From Enterobacteriaceae bacterium 89 (GTDB taxonomy: Bacteria > Pseudomonadota > Gammaproteobacteria > Enterobacterales > Enterobacteriaceae), in NCBI GenBank assembly GCA_014156375.1, contig RQJH01000001.1, positions 124,001-188,000 on the forward strand: a DNA stretch of 64,000 bases, written 5' to 3'. The notes under the pieces are model-generated. The model searched no databases. It was not told where the DNA came from and saw only the letters and a program-made list of their open reading frames with translations. Of the stretch, positions 1 through 9,952 are shown one piece after another. The position numbers and the translations under genes were made by a program. How positions within the stretch are numbered: the stretch's first letter is position 1; every line of letters starts with the position of its first letter.

Positions 1-213
1 GGCAACGATCAAATCCGCCGCCAGCAGCCAGTCATCATTCAGACCGCCGACATAGCGCTCCACTTCTTCCGGCAGCTTATCGAGACCCGGCGGCGTGGCA
101 CGAGTATCCATCACGCGCGGCGTGACGCCCTGCGCGAGGAAAAAATCGACGCAGGACAGCCCGGTCATTCCCAGACCGATGATGACAACATTTTTACCCT
201 GGTAATCTGCCAT
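1..213 (-). CDS. murD: UDP-N-acetylmuramoylalanine--D-glutamate ligase, 5' part only
   Basis: MurD adds D-glutamate to UDP-MurNAc-L-alanine in the cytoplasm, the second amino acid step of peptidoglycan precursor synthesis. Only the first 71 codons are inside the window; the gene runs off the left edge. The N-terminus reads [20 protein letters not shown], with the glycine-rich nucleotide-binding loop of the Mur ligase N-terminal domain. The start ATG lies 2 bases beyond the mraY stop codon, so translation is probably coupled to mraY. A second ATG directly upstream (position 216) is possible, but the family N-terminus favours 213. Position after mraY in the cell wall cluster confirms the identity. 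Confidence 0.96.
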   Translation of the reverse strand, partial: MADYQGKNVVIIGLGMTGLSCVDFFLAQGVTPRVMDTRATPPGLDKLPEEVERYVGGLNDDWLLAADLIVA

Positions 214-215
214 CA

Positions 216-1298
216 TTAACGTACCTTCAGGGTTGCCAGGCCAATCAGCACCAGCATCAGCGAGATAATCCAGAAGCGCACGATCACGCGCGGCTCCGGC
301 CAGCCTTTCAGTTCATAGTGGTGATGGATAGGCGCCATACGGAAGATGCGCTGACCGCGCAGCTTGAAGGAACCGACCTGCAAAATAACGGACAGGGTCT
401 CAACCACAAACACGCCGCCCATGATCACCAGCAGGAATTCCTGACGCAGCAGCACGGCGATAATACCGAGCGCGCCCCCCAGCGCCAGAGAGCCCACATC
501 GCCCATGAAGACCTGAGCCGGATAGGTGTTAAACCACAGGAAGCCGAGGCCCGCGCCAACAATCGCCGTACAGACGATCACCAGCTCACCGGCGTGGCGC
601 AGATAAGGAATGTGCAGGTAGTTGGCGAAGTTCATGTTACCGGTCGCCCATGCCACCAGCGCAAAGCCTGCGGCGACAAACACGGTTGGCATAATCGCCA
701 GGCCATCAAGGCCATCCGTCAGGTTGACGGCGTTGCCGGTACCGACGATCACGAAGTAAGCCAGCAGAATGTAGAAAATGCCAAGCTGCGGCATGATGTC
801 TTTAAAGAACGGCACCACCAGCTCAGTGGCTGGTGTGTCTTTCCCGGCCATATACAGCGCGAAGGCCACGCCCAGCGCAATCACCGACATCCAGAAGTAT
901 TTCCAGCGGGCAATCAGGCCTTTGGTGTCTTTGCGTACCACTTTGCGGTAGTCATCGACAAAGCCGATGATGCCGTAGCCAATCAGCACAGTGAGAACGC
1001 ACCAAACGTACGGGTTCCACGGATAAGCCCACAGCAGCACAGACACGACAATCGCGGTCAGGATCATGATCCCGCCCATCGTTGGCGTACCGCGTTTGCT
1101 GAAGTGTGATTCCGGACCGTCGTTACGTACGACCTGACCAAAAGAGAGTTTTTGCAGACGGGCAATCATGCGCGGGCCCATCCACAGGGAGATGAACAGC
1201 GCAGTCAGCAGGCTGACGATGGCGCGAAACGTCAGATAGGAAAAGACGTTAAAGCCGGAGTAATATTTGACCAAATGCTCGGCCAGCCAAACTAACAT
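216..1298 (-). CDS. mraY: Phospho-N-acetylmuramoyl-pentapeptide transferase
   Basis: MraY is the inner membrane enzyme that moves phospho-MurNAc-pentapeptide from UDP onto undecaprenyl phosphate, making lipid I. The product is 360 residues, the usual enterobacterial length, and is built of about ten hydrophobic segments. Family signatures are visible: the DDYRK aspartate pair near residue 115, [10 protein letters not shown] near 190, [12 protein letters not shown] near 265, and a histidine-rich HHHYELKG loop near 325. It overlaps the 3' end of murF by 7 bases and is followed immediately by murD, as in other enterobacteria. No separate promoter was seen, so it is probably transcribed from the mraZ-proximal promoters. 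Confidence 0.98.
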   Translation of the reverse strand: MLVWLAEHLVKYYSGFNVFSYLTFRAIVSLLTALFISLWMGPRMIARLQKLSFGQVVRNDGPESHFSKRGTPTMGGIMILTAIVVSVLLWAYPWNPYVWCVLTVLIGYGIIGFVDDYRKVVRKDTKGLIARWKYFWMSVIALGVAFALYMAGKDTPATELVVPFFKDIMPQLGIFYILLAYFVIVGTGNAVNLTDGLDGLAIMPTVFVAAGFALVAWATGNMNFANYLHIPYLRHAGELVIVCTAIVGAGLGFLWFNTYPAQVFMGDVGSLALGGALGIIAVLLRQEFLLVIMGGVFVVETLSVILQVGSFKLRGQRIFRMAPIHHHYELKGWPEPRVIVRFWIISLMLVLIGLATLKVR

Positions 1299-2650
1299 GT
1301 CCCGTTCTCCTGTAAAGCGCCAACCACCTCTTCCATGGCTGCGCTACGTGAACCTTTCACCAAAATAGTGATAATTTGATGCTCTTTGACGAGCGCTTTC
1401 AGACGAGCAATAGCCGCAGGTTTATCTGCGTAATGCTCACCAACACCGCTGGCGTCGCTAATTGTTTTACTCAGTTTGCCCACGCTCAGAACCAGATCGA
1501 TACCTGCTGCTTTCGCCGCTTCGCCGACCTGGCGATGACAGGCCACGCTTTCATCACCGAGTTCTGCCATATCGCCCACCACAAACACGCGGTAGCCCGG
1601 CATTTCAGAAAGCACCTGCGCGGCTGCCGTCATAGAACCGACGTTAGCGTTGTAGGAATCATCCAGCAGCAGCTGATTTTCGCTGAGCTGAATGGGGAAC
1701 AGGCGACCCGGCACGGCTTTCAGCGTTGCCAGGCCAGCTTTGACCGCTTCGAGCGTTGCGCCGACGGCCATGGTCAACGCGGTGGCAGCCAGCGCGTTAG
1801 CGATGTTGTGACGACCCGGCAGCGGCAGGAGAACGTCAACGTTGCCGACCGGCGTCTGCAGCGTGAATTCCGTACCGTGGCTGGTGACATGCACGTTATT
1901 GGCGGTGAAATCGCTGTTCGCGGCGTTTGGTGAGAAGCGCCAGACTTTGCGATCGCCAATCACGCTCTGCCAGTTCAGCCAGTCATTGTTATCGGCGTTC
2001 ATGATGGCAATGCCGTTCTGCGGCAGCCCGGTGAAGATTTCACCTTTCGCTTTTGCCACACCGGCCAGCGAGCCAAAGCCTTCGAGGTGCGCCGCAGCAA
2101 GGTTATTCACCAGCGCAGCTTCCGGACGAGTCAGGCTCACCGTCCAGGCGATTTCGCCCTGGTGGTTAGCGCCCAGCTCAATAACGGCAAACTCATGCTC
2201 TTTGCTCAGGCGCAGCAGCGTCATCGGCACGCCGATGTCGTTATTCAGATTGCCCGCGGTATAGAGTGTGTTGCCACACTGACTGAGGATCGACGCCGCC
2301 ATTTCTTTGACGGAGGTCTTACCGGAAGAGCCTGTCAGCGCGATGACGCGAGTCGGCACCTGCTGACGAACCCATGCCGCCAGTTCGCCAAACGCCAGAC
2401 GGGTGTCCTGCACCAGCACCTGCGGCAGCTCGCAATCCAGTTTACGGCTAACCAGCAGTGCGCCCGCCCCTGCCGCTTTCGCCTGTTCAGCGAAGTCGTG
2501 GGCGTCGAAACGCTCGCCTTTCAGCGCCACAAAGAGGCAGCCCTGAGTGATTTTTCGGGTATCGGTGGTCACCGCATCAATGGTGGTGTCCTGGCCGATA
2601 AGTTCGCCGTTGAGAATGTCGGCCATCTGGCTCAGCTTGATGCTAATCAT
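1292..2650 (-). CDS. murF: UDP-N-acetylmuramoyl-tripeptide--D-alanyl-D-alanine ligase
   Basis: MurF is the cytoplasmic ATP-dependent ligase that adds D-Ala-D-Ala to UDP-MurNAc-tripeptide, completing the pentapeptide precursor. The product is 452 residues, the family length. The P-loop reads [14 protein letters not shown] near residue 105, and the central and C-terminal Mur ligase domains follow, including the [11 protein letters not shown] stretch near residue 330. Its ATG overlaps the end of murE by 4 bases and its stop overlaps mraY by 7 bases. This tight packing is typical of the division and cell wall cluster and suggests coupled translation. Confidence 0.98.
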   Translation of the reverse strand: MISIKLSQMADILNGELIGQDTTIDAVTTDTRKITQGCLFVALKGERFDAHDFAEQAKAAGAGALLVSRKLDCELPQVLVQDTRLAFGELAAWVRQQVPTRVIALTGSSGKTSVKEMAASILSQCGNTLYTAGNLNNDIGVPMTLLRLSKEHEFAVIELGANHQGEIAWTVSLTRPEAALVNNLAAAHLEGFGSLAGVAKAKGEIFTGLPQNGIAIMNADNNDWLNWQSVIGDRKVWRFSPNAANSDFTANNVHVTSHGTEFTLQTPVGNVDVLLPLPGRHNIANALAATALTMAVGATLEAVKAGLATLKAVPGRLFPIQLSENQLLLDDSYNANVGSMTAAAQVLSEMPGYRVFVVGDMAELGDESVACHRQVGEAAKAAGIDLVLSVGKLSKTISDASGVGEHYADKPAAIARLKALVKEHQIITILVKGSRSAAMEEVVGALQENGTC

Positions 2651-4134
2651 GCGACCACTCCCAGCAGACGAGCTGCGGTCACGCGGTCTGAGTAATCAAG
2701 ACGGCGGGTGCCAACAATCTGGTAATCTTCATGGCCTTTGCCTGCCAGCAGAACCACGTCATTCTCTTTGGCCTGCATGATGGCAGCAGTCACGGCTTCA
2801 GCACGACCTTCCATCACTTTTGCATGACCGGCATCCAGCATGCCCGCCAGAATATCGTTGATGATCGCGCGCGGTTCTTCGGTTCGTGGGTTGTCATCGG
2901 TCACGACGGCCACATCAGCGAACTCTTCCGCAATCGCGCCCATCAGCGGACGTTTGCCCTTGTCGCGATCGCCGCCGCAGCCAAACACGCACCACAGTTT
3001 GCCGGTGCAGTGCAGGCGTGCAGCCTGCAGCGCTTTCTCCAGCGCGTCCGGTGTATGGGCATAATCGACGACAACCGTCGGTTTGCCCGGTGCGGTAAAC
3101 ACTTCCATACGCCCACAAACCGGCTGCAGACGGGGAGCGGCTTTGAGTAAATCAGCCAGCGGGTAACCCAGCGCCAGCAGCGTCGCCAGCGCCAGCAGCA
3201 GATTGCTGACGTTGAACGCGCCCATCAGACGGCTTTCGATTTCACCGTTGCCCCAGATGGAATCAAACTGGATGGTCGCGCCGCTGTCGTGGTATTTCAC
3301 GGCAGTGGCCTTCAGCCAGCGCCCATGACAGTTCGGGTTGATATGATCTTCCATCGACACCGCGACGGCATCTGGCAGTTTCGCCAGCCAGCGACGACCG
3401 ACTTCGTCATCGGCATTGATGATCGCCTGACCAAAATCGTGGGTGGAGTACAGCATCCACTTCGCCGCTTCGTAGTGCTCCATATCACCGTGATAATCGA
3501 GATGGTCACGGCTCAGGTTGGTAAACACGGAAGCCTGGAACTTAAGCGCGGCTACGCGGTGCTGCACCAGACCGTGGGAAGAAACTTCCATCGCCGCGAG
3601 CGTGGCGCCCTGCTCAGCCAGTCCGGACAGCACGTGCTGAACGTCAACCGCCGAGCCGGTCGTATTTTCGGTAGGAACTACTTTGCCCAGCAGGCCGTTA
3701 CCGACGGTCCCCATCACTGCGCTGGTTTCACCCAGCAGCTGCGCCCATTGCGCCAGCAGTTGGGTGGTGGTGGTTTTACCGTTAGTGCCGGTCACGCCGA
3801 CCAGACGTAATTGTTCAGAAGGCTGTTGGTAGAAACGCCCAGCCAGCGCCGAAAGACGCTCATTCAGTTGGCTGAGGTAGACAACCGGCACGCCGTGCAT
3901 TTCACGGATTTCACCGTCATCGGCCTCATCTTTTGCCTCAGCAATAATGGCAGCTACACCTTGCGCTATCGCCTGCGGGATATATCGACGCCCGTCCGCC
4001 TGATGACCTGAGACAGCCACAAAGAGATCGCCCGACGCCGCTACACGGCTGTCGAGTGTCATCTCTCGCAGTGCCCGCTCCGGTGCGCCTGGCACCCATG
4101 GAGCAAGAAGGTCGCGCAAATTACGATCTGCCAC
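2647..4134 (-). CDS. murE: UDP-N-acetylmuramoyl-tripeptide synthetase (meso-diaminopimelate adding)
   Basis: MurE adds meso-diaminopimelate to UDP-MurNAc-L-Ala-D-Glu in the cytoplasm. The 495-residue product has the Mur ligase three-domain layout. The ATP-binding loop reads [13 protein letters not shown] near residue 115. The DNPRTEEP motif near residue 415 is the recognised signature of meso-DAP (rather than lysine) specificity, as expected for a Gram-negative wall. Its start lies inside the last codons of ftsI (14-base overlap), an arrangement also found in E. coli, and its stop overlaps murF by 4 bases. Confidence 0.98.
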   Translation of the reverse strand: MADRNLRDLLAPWVPGAPERALREMTLDSRVAASGDLFVAVSGHQADGRRYIPQAIAQGVAAIIAEAKDEADDGEIREMHGVPVVYLSQLNERLSALAGRFYQQPSEQLRLVGVTGTNGKTTTTQLLAQWAQLLGETSAVMGTVGNGLLGKVVPTENTTGSAVDVQHVLSGLAEQGATLAAMEVSSHGLVQHRVAALKFQASVFTNLSRDHLDYHGDMEHYEAAKWMLYSTHDFGQAIINADDEVGRRWLAKLPDAVAVSMEDHINPNCHGRWLKATAVKYHDSGATIQFDSIWGNGEIESRLMGAFNVSNLLLALATLLALGYPLADLLKAAPRLQPVCGRMEVFTAPGKPTVVVDYAHTPDALEKALQAARLHCTGKLWCVFGCGGDRDKGKRPLMGAIAEEFADVAVVTDDNPRTEEPRAIINDILAGMLDAGHAKVMEGRAEAVTAAIMQAKENDVVLLAGKGHEDYQIVGTRRLDYSDRVTAARLLGVVA

Positions 4135-5887
4135 CTGTTCCCTCGCCTTGATTAGTCACAAATTCACTTTTTTCGCCGGTTGACAGCGCATCAGGCTCGA
4201 TGTTCATGGTGCGCAGAACGCCGCCCATGATGGCACCAAACACCGGTGCGGAAACGGCGCCGCCGTAGTACTTACCTGCCTGCGGATCGTTGATCACCAC
4301 CACCAGCGCAAAGCGCGGCTGGCTGGCTGGGGCAACGCCTGCGGTGTAGGCAATATATTTATTGATGTACTTACCGTCCGGACCCACTTTTTTCGCCGTA
4401 CCGGTTTTAATCGCGATGCGATAGCCTTTGATAGCCGCCTTCACGCCGCCGCCGCCGGGCAGCGCCACGCTTTCCATCATATGGACGACGGTACGGACGA
4501 TAGGCTCAGGGAAGATACGCTCGCCCGGAACCGGAGGGTCAACTTTGGTGATCGACAGCGGGCGATAGACCCCATAGCTGCCAATCGTTGCGTAGACTCG
4601 CGCTAACTGTAACGGCGTTACCATTAGCCCGTAGCCGAAAGAGAAGGTGGCCCTCTCTATGTCAGACCACCGTTGTTTTTGAGGATATAAGCCACTGCGT
4701 TCCCCGACCAACCCCAAATTGGTCGCTTTTCCCAGTCCAAAACGTGAGTAAGTATCTACTAACGCTGAGGAGGGCATCGCTAACGCCAGTTTGGAAACCC
4801 CGACGTTACTCGACTTCTGTAATACCCCGGTGAGGGTCAATTCGCTGTAACGCGCCACGTCTTTGATTTCGTGGCCGTTAATTCGGTATGGGATGGTGTT
4901 CAGCACCGTGCTTTCATTGACGATCCCGCGCTGTAATGCGGTCATCACCACCATCGGCTTGACGGTAGAGCCTGGCTCAAAGACGTCGGTGATTGCGCGG
5001 TTACGCATCGCGTCTTTCGCCGTGCCGGTAAAGTTGTTCGGGTTGTAAGACGGGCTGTTGGCCATCGCCAGCACTTCTCCGGTGCTGACATCTACCAATA
5101 CCGCACTGCCTGATTCGGCTTTGTTAAACGCCACGGCGTTGTTGAGTTCGCGGTAGACCAGCGCCTGCAGACGTTCATCGATACTCAGCGCCAGGTTGTG
5201 TGCGGCCTGACTGTCCGTAGAGGAGATGTCTTCGATAACGCGGCCGTAGCGGTCTTTACGCACGATACGTTCGCCCGGCTGGCCCGTAAGCCACTTATCA
5301 AAGCTTTTCTCAACGCCTTCAATGCCCTGGCTGTCGACGTTGGTAAACCCGATGAGGTGAGCAGTCACTTCACCAGAAGGATAGTAACGGCGAGATTCTT
5401 CACGCAGATGGATACCCGGCAGCTTGAGCTTTTTGATGTAGTCGGCCATGTCAGGGTTCACCTGGCGGGCCAGATAGATAAAGCGCATGCGCGGGTTGCT
5501 GTTGATACGCGTAGCCAGCTGATCGAGTGGCATATTCAGGGCATCGGCCAGCGCCTTCCAGCGGTTGTCGATGCTGACGCCACCGGCATCGTGCAGCTCT
5601 TTCGGGTCAGCCCAAATCGCTTTCACCGGCACGCTCACGGCCAATGGGCGACCTGAACGGTCAGTGATCATGCCGCGTGAAGTTGAAACTTCCTGTACGC
5701 GCAGGGAGCGCATGTCGCCCTGACGCACCAGCATGTCAGGGTTGATAATCTGTAGCCAGGCCACACGGCCCAGCAGGAAAGCCATCGCCAGCAAAATGCA
5801 CCCGCAAAGCAACGCAAAACGCCAACTGATAAAGTTGGCCTGTTCTTCCTGACGTTTTGGTTTAAGCGTCTTTGCCGCTGCTTTCAT
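4121..5887 (-). CDS. ftsI: Peptidoglycan D,D-transpeptidase FtsI (penicillin-binding protein 3)
   Basis: FtsI is the septum-specific class B penicillin-binding protein that crosslinks peptidoglycan at the division site together with FtsW. The 588-residue product has a short cytoplasmic tail, one membrane segment at about residues 20-45, a pedestal domain and a C-terminal transpeptidase domain. Active-site motifs are present: STVKP (catalytic serine, near residue 307), SSN (near 360) and KTG (near 495). It follows ftsL by 15 bases and overlaps murE. No insertion next to the active site was noticed of the kind that gives beta-lactam-insensitive PBP3 variants. Confidence 0.98.
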   Translation of the reverse strand: MKAAAKTLKPKRQEEQANFISWRFALLCGCILLAMAFLLGRVAWLQIINPDMLVRQGDMRSLRVQEVSTSRGMITDRSGRPLAVSVPVKAIWADPKELHDAGGVSIDNRWKALADALNMPLDQLATRINSNPRMRFIYLARQVNPDMADYIKKLKLPGIHLREESRRYYPSGEVTAHLIGFTNVDSQGIEGVEKSFDKWLTGQPGERIVRKDRYGRVIEDISSTDSQAAHNLALSIDERLQALVYRELNNAVAFNKAESGSAVLVDVSTGEVLAMANSPSYNPNNFTGTAKDAMRNRAITDVFEPGSTVKPMVVMTALQRGIVNESTVLNTIPYRINGHEIKDVARYSELTLTGVLQKSSNVGVSKLALAMPSSALVDTYSRFGLGKATNLGLVGERSGLYPQKQRWSDIERATFSFGYGLMVTPLQLARVYATIGSYGVYRPLSITKVDPPVPGERIFPEPIVRTVVHMMESVALPGGGGVKAAIKGYRIAIKTGTAKKVGPDGKYINKYIAYTAGVAPASQPRFALVVVINDPQAGKYYGGAVSAPVFGAIMGGVLRTMNIEPDALSTGEKSEFVTNQGEGTGGRS

Positions 5888-5902
5888 GCGTTGCGATAAT
5901 CC

Positions 5903-6268
5903 TTATTTCTGAACAACAATATTTTCCTGTGAAGGATCAACATGCTGCATTTGCAGCTTTTCCGTTGCGATCCGTTCAACCCGGCTGTGATCGCCGAGCG
6001 CGTTTTCTTCAAGAATCAGGTTGCGCCACTCGATATCCAGCGCATCACGCTCCACAACCAGCTGTTCACGCTGAGCCGTTAGCAGACGCGTATGGTGCGC
6101 CGTGGTAACAACCGTGACGGCCGAAACAATAATGCAAATGAACAGGCAGAGTGGCAGCTTCCCAAACCGCAAAAGATCGTCGCCGATCACGCCAGGCAAG
6201 GCATGGCGCTCGTTGCTTCCTAACGACCCTTTTACTTTGCTTAGGGCTTCTGACACTCTGCTGATCAT
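5903..6268 (-). CDS. ftsL: Cell division protein FtsL
   Basis: FtsL is a small bitopic inner membrane protein that forms the FtsQLB complex and helps activate FtsWI at the septum. The 121-residue product has a cytoplasmic N-terminal tail, one hydrophobic segment at about residues 35-57 ([20 protein letters not shown]), and a periplasmic part with leucine-spaced coiled-coil character (residues about 60-100). Length and almost the whole sequence match E. coli FtsL as recalled. Its ATG overlaps the end of rsmH by 4 bases, so translation is probably coupled. Confidence 0.97.
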   Translation of the reverse strand: MISRVSEALSKVKGSLGSNERHALPGVIGDDLLRFGKLPLCLFICIIVSAVTVVTTAHHTRLLTAQREQLVVERDALDIEWRNLILEENALGDHSRVERIATEKLQMQHVDPSQENIVVQK

Positions 6269-7206
6269 GCGTTCGTCCTCTCTGCGATACGCAGTACTGA
6301 ACTACGAGCGCGTGGATTCTCTGCCACTTCTTGTTCGCCCGGCATCAACTTGCCTAGTGCTCGCAGATGACGGCCACCCAGTTTCCTGAGTTGCTCTTCG
6401 GTCATCGGTAACCCTGCCGGAACCTGCGGACCACGGCTTTGTTCGCGCATAAAGCGTTTCACAATGCGGTCTTCCAGCGAGTGGAAACTGATGATCGAGA
6501 GCCGCCCTCCCGGGGCCAGCACGTCGAGCGAGCTTTTTAGCGCCTGCTCTATCTCCTCAAGTTCACTGTTCACCCAGATGCGCACCGCCTGGAAAGTACG
6601 GGTCGCAGGATGTTTGTGTTTATCTTTCACCGGCATGGCCGCCGCGATCACTTCCGCCAGCTCTTTGGTGCGGGTCATCGGTTCAAGGCGGTTGCGCTCA
6701 ACGATGGCGCGGGCAATGCGCTTGCCAAAACGCTCCTCGCCAAAGGTTTTAATCACCCAGGCAATATCGGCTTCATCAGCAGTTTGCAGCCATTCCGAGG
6801 CGGACTGACCGCGAGTCGGGTCCATCCGCATATCCAGCGGCCCGTCACGCATGAAGGAGAAGCCGCGCTCAGCGTCGTCGAGCTGCGGTGAAGAGACGCC
6901 AAGATCGAGCAGAATGCCGTCGATCTTGCCGGTCAGATTGCGCTCCGCTACGTAATCAGCGAGCGCAGAAAAGGGGCCATGCACGATGGAAAAGCGAGGG
7001 TCATTAATGGTGTTTGCCACTGCAATCGCCTGTGGATCGCGATCGATAGCCAGCAGTTGCCCGTTCTCCCCCAGCTGCGAGAGGATCAGACGCGAGTGGC
7101 CACCACGACCAAAGGTACCATCAATGTAGATACCGTCGGGACGAATGTTCAGGCCGTTAACGGCCTCGTCCAGCAGTACCGTAGTATGTTTAAAATTTTC
7201 CATCAT
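6265..7206 (-). CDS. rsmH: 16S rRNA m4C1402 methyltransferase RsmH
   Basis: RsmH (formerly MraW) N4-methylates cytidine 1402 of 16S rRNA in the ribosomal P site, using S-adenosylmethionine. The 313-residue product starts [16 protein letters not shown] and carries the SAM-binding motif [10 protein letters not shown] near residue 30, followed by [10 protein letters not shown]. The [11 protein letters not shown] motif near residue 100 is typical of the family. It starts 2 bases after the mraZ stop region and overlaps ftsL, so it is the second gene of the cluster. Confidence 0.98.
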   Translation of the reverse strand: MMENFKHTTVLLDEAVNGLNIRPDGIYIDGTFGRGGHSRLILSQLGENGQLLAIDRDPQAIAVANTINDPRFSIVHGPFSALADYVAERNLTGKIDGILLDLGVSSPQLDDAERGFSFMRDGPLDMRMDPTRGQSASEWLQTADEADIAWVIKTFGEERFGKRIARAIVERNRLEPMTRTKELAEVIAAAMPVKDKHKHPATRTFQAVRIWVNSELEEIEQALKSSLDVLAPGGRLSIISFHSLEDRIVKRFMREQSRGPQVPAGLPMTEEQLRKLGGRHLRALGKLMPGEQEVAENPRARSSVLRIAERTNA

Positions 7207-7208
7207 CT

Positions 7209-7667
7209 TTATAAGGACAAATCCTGCAACCGCTCCGACAGCTCTCCGGAGGCGGTCTGCTCAGCGTCGATATCTTCCTTGACCCGTTGATACCAGGTCG
7301 TTTCATCCCACAGTTCAAACTTGTTGAACTGTCCAACCAGCATCACTTCTTTGGTCAGTCCGGCGTGTTGCCGTAAAACCGGCGCAATCAGCAAACGACC
7401 GGCGTTGTCCATTTGACATTCGCTGGCATGTCCCAGTAACAGACGCTGCACGCGGCGTTCTGCGGGGTTCATGCTCGACAGTCGTGACAATTTTTGCTCG
7501 ATGATTTCCCATTCGGGCAGAGGGTAAAGCAGCAGGCATGGGTGATGGATGTCAATGGTGCAAACCAATTGACCAGCAGCGTTCTCAAGCAGCATATCCC
7601 GATATCGGGTGGGCACCGCTAAGCGCCCTTTGCTGTCGAGATTGACTAACGTAGCTCCACGGAACAT
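7209..7667 (-). CDS. mraZ: Transcriptional regulator MraZ
   Basis: MraZ is a ring-forming DNA-binding protein of the AbrB/SpoVT superfamily that represses its own promoter at the head of the division and cell wall cluster. The 152-residue product has the tandem fold halves, each with a DxxGR signature: [11 protein letters not shown] near residue 10 and [12 protein letters not shown] near residue 88. An in-frame upstream start 12 codons earlier exists, but the chosen ATG is preceded by a clear GTGAGG ribosome site and gives the E. coli length and N-terminus ([10 protein letters not shown]). Three binding boxes lie just upstream. Confidence 0.97.
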   Translation of the reverse strand: MFRGATLVNLDSKGRLAVPTRYRDMLLENAAGQLVCTIDIHHPCLLLYPLPEWEIIEQKLSRLSSMNPAERRVQRLLLGHASECQMDNAGRLLIAPVLRQHAGLTKEVMLVGQFNKFELWDETTWYQRVKEDIDAEQTASGELSERLQDLSL

Positions 7668-7685
7668 GCCAGCCTCACCCCTTTT

Positions 7686-7710
7686 CTCCACTTTCACCCA
7701 CAAATTCCCA
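7686..7710 (-). promoter_or_regulatory. MraZ operator (three direct TGGG-type boxes)
   Basis: On the minus strand, between the promoter and the mraZ start, three boxes read TGGGA (7706-7710), TGGGT (7696-7700) and TGGAG (7686-7690). They are spaced exactly 10 bp apart, start to start. Established work on E. coli MraZ describes TGGG(N) direct repeats with 5-nt spacers as its autoregulatory operator, and this matches. The third box is degenerate (GGAG instead of GGGN). Confidence 0.85.
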
Positions 7711-7719
7711 CATAAAGGA

Positions 7720-7748
7720 GTTTACGGAGCGGAGGAAAAGCTTGTCAA
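7720..7748 (-). promoter_or_regulatory. mraZ promoter
   Basis: The minus strand shows TTGACA (7743-7748), a 17-bp spacer, and GTAAAC (7720-7725) as a -10-like hexamer. The segment is nearly identical to the E. coli PmraZ region as recalled. It drives the whole mraZ-rsmH-ftsL-ftsI-mur cluster, and the MraZ boxes lie just downstream of it. Confidence 0.75.
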
Positions 7749-8273
7749 GCCAGCACTAGGTCCATATGAGTCCAAAAATCCCGAACCAGGTACCTATATT
7801 TGCCCTGATTAATTTCTGTCCAGCGAACGAGGCAAAATAACGTTATGAATACTGGCAAGAAAAAAACCAACAGGTTCGTAACGATTTTGGTCAACTTAAT
7901 TTCACAAAGGTGAAAATATAAAGTGTCAGTTTGCGACGTGCGCGGCATTTTAGGACATTCTTCCTCGCGTTAATAGCCCTTACAGGAACTGTTTCTGCCT
8001 GCCGCTGCGCCTGAAAGCGTGAGGAAATGTGTGAGGACGAATGAAGTGGCGGGGAATTCGGCCAAATGCTACGAGAATGTAACAAAACAATACAATCAGG
8101 ACGAATCTTTACTTTTTATTAACCTAAATTAATAGACTTAAGCCCATTTAAAAGCGGGATTAATTGCGAATCGATGAATTTTAAGGAATTGTCTGAATAA
8201 GAAAACTAAGGAAAATTAAGAGCGATTCTGGAAAGGCCATTGCCTAATGCAGCAGCCTTTCCAATTAAGACTT
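7749..8273. other. Intergenic region between cra and the mraZ promoter
   Basis: About 525 bp without a convincing gene, AT-rich especially at 8090-8220. Short open frames here lack good ribosome sites and family resemblance. Just after the cra stop there is a hairpin on the minus strand with arms GGAAAGGC (8230-8237) and GCCTTTCC (8255-8262) and a 17-base loop. It has no continuous U-tract right behind it, so it may be a weak cra terminator or a processing or stability hairpin. Nothing else was recognised. Confidence 0.6.
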
Positions 8274-9278
8274 TTACCGACGGCTCAGACTGCCGCGACG
8301 ATAAAGATTTCGACGAATGCGGCTCAGACCTGGTTTTGGCTTGCGTGGCTCATCCAGGCTCGCCAGCACAATCTCCAGCACTCGTTCTGCAACATCGCGA
8401 TGGCGCTGGGCGACAGCCAGAACCGGACACTGCAGGAAATCGAGCAGTTCATGATCGCCGAAGGTGGCAATCGCCAGCTCAGAAGGCAGTTTACCCTCAC
8501 GGCGCAGCGTGACGTCCATAACGCCCTGAAGCAGCGCAAAGGAGGTGGTAAACAGCGCCTGAGGCATAGGATGCGTTTCAAGCCAGGTTTCAAACAGCTG
8601 TGCCGCCGCCTCACGCTCGTAGCTGTTGGCATACAGGAAGTGAACGTCGCGAGGATCGTCTTTCCAGGCAGTACGGAACCCTTGCTCACGCAAGAAGCTT
8701 ACGGAGAGTTCAGGAAGCGCGCCTAAATAGAGGACCGTCTCCGCAGGGAATTTTCTTAGCTCCGCCGCCAGCGCCTCGGCATCTTCCTGATCGGCGCCGA
8801 CTACGCTGGTAAAATGTTCCCGATCCAGTGCGCGATCGAGGGCGACGATCGGGAAAGGATCGTTGGCCCAGCGCTGATAGAAAGGATGTTCCGGCGGTAA
8901 CGAAGTGGAAACGATGATCGCGTCGACCTGACGCTGCAACAAATGTTCGATGCAGCGCATTTCGTTATCAGGCTGATCTTCCGAGCAGGCTATCAACAGC
9001 TGATAACCGCGCTGGCGCGCCTGACGTTCAAGATAGTTAGCAATACGGGTGTAACTGGTGTTTTCAAGATCGGGGATCACCAGACCAATTGAGCGCGTAC
9101 GTCCAGCACGCAGACCAGCAGCGACGGCGTTAGGGTGGTAGTTATGCTCACGCACAACCGCCATCACTTTTTCGACCGTTTTATCACTTACGCGGTACTG
9201 TTTGGCTTTCCCGTTAATCACATAACTTGCCGTGGTGCGAGACACGCCGGCAAGCCTGGCGATTTCATCCAGTTTCAC
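8274..9278 (-). CDS. cra: Catabolite repressor/activator Cra (FruR)
   Basis: Cra is a LacI/GalR-family regulator that senses fructose-1-phosphate (and, with weaker evidence, fructose-1,6-bisphosphate) and controls the direction of carbon flow between glycolysis and gluconeogenesis. The 334-residue product has the E. coli length. The N-terminal helix-turn-helix reads [20 protein letters not shown], with the hinge helix near residues 50-58, followed by a periplasmic-binding-protein-like sensor domain. It is transcribed alone, upstream of mraZ and downstream of ilvIH, all on the minus strand. Confidence 0.98.
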   Translation of the reverse strand: MKLDEIARLAGVSRTTASYVINGKAKQYRVSDKTVEKVMAVVREHNYHPNAVAAGLRAGRTRSIGLVIPDLENTSYTRIANYLERQARQRGYQLLIACSEDQPDNEMRCIEHLLQRQVDAIIVSTSLPPEHPFYQRWANDPFPIVALDRALDREHFTSVVGADQEDAEALAAELRKFPAETVLYLGALPELSVSFLREQGFRTAWKDDPRDVHFLYANSYEREAAAQLFETWLETHPMPQALFTTSFALLQGVMDVTLRREGKLPSELAIATFGDHELLDFLQCPVLAVAQRHRDVAERVLEIVLASLDEPRKPKPGLSRIRRNLYRRGSLSRR

Positions 9279-9404
9279 AATTGCCCCTTGCTTAAAATGT
9301 ACGATCCATAACCATTGTTAAATCATGGAATAAATTCCATAACATCTAAGCGCAGATTGCCGACAGCGGCAACCGCTTTTCTTTCCACTTCCCACTGAAT
9401 TCGC

Positions 9405-9436
9405 AAAAAAAAGCCCGGCAGAGAACACCGGGCTAC
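9405..9436 (-). terminator. Rho-independent terminator of ilvIH
   Basis: On the minus strand, the stem AGCCCGG / CCGGGCT (9428-9434 pairing with 9412-9418) is followed by eight U residues. It lies 22 bases after the ilvH stop codon and before the cra promoter region. Confidence 0.9.
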
Positions 9437-9458
9437 GTATTTCGGATGAAACTCAGGT

Positions 9459-9950
9459 TTAACGCATGATCTTGTCGCCGCGGGATAACCCGACCACGCC
9501 CGAGCGCGCGACTTCAACAATGCGAGCAACATCGCGCAGGGAAGCCAGAAACGCATCCAGTTTATCGCTGGTGCCAGCCAGCTGGACGGTATAAATAGAA
9601 GGCGTCACGTCGATGATCTGTCCGCGGAAAATCTCGGTATTGCGCTTAACCTCTTCGCGGCCATAGCCGCTGGCCTGCACTTTCACCAGCATGATTTCGC
9701 GCTCAACGTGCGCGCCCTGCCCCAGTTCACTGACGCGCAGCACGTCGACCAGCTTATGGAGCTGCTTCTCAATCTGCTCAATAACCTTTTCGTCACCCAC
9801 GGTCTGAATCGTCATACGCGACAGAGTGGGATCGTCGGTGGGTGCCACGGTCAGACTCTCGATGTTATAACCACGCTGAGAGAAAAGCCCAATCACGCGA
9901 GACAGAGCCCCTGATTCGTTTTCCAGCAGTACTGATAATATCCGGCGCAT
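9459..9950 (-). CDS. ilvH: Acetolactate synthase III, regulatory subunit
   Basis: IlvH is the small regulatory subunit of acetohydroxyacid synthase III, which gives valine feedback inhibition and full activity to IlvI in branched-chain amino acid synthesis. The 163-residue product begins [20 protein letters not shown], an ACT domain, with a second ACT-like half after about residue 80. An in-frame start 10 codons upstream lies inside ilvI; the chosen ATG gives the E. coli N-terminus and begins 2 bases past the ilvI stop. A strong terminator follows. Confidence 0.97.
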   Translation of the reverse strand: MRRILSVLLENESGALSRVIGLFSQRGYNIESLTVAPTDDPTLSRMTIQTVGDEKVIEQIEKQLHKLVDVLRVSELGQGAHVEREIMLVKVQASGYGREEVKRNTEIFRGQIIDVTPSIYTVQLAGTSDKLDAFLASLRDVARIVEVARSGVVGLSRGDKIMR

Positions 9951-9952
9951 AA

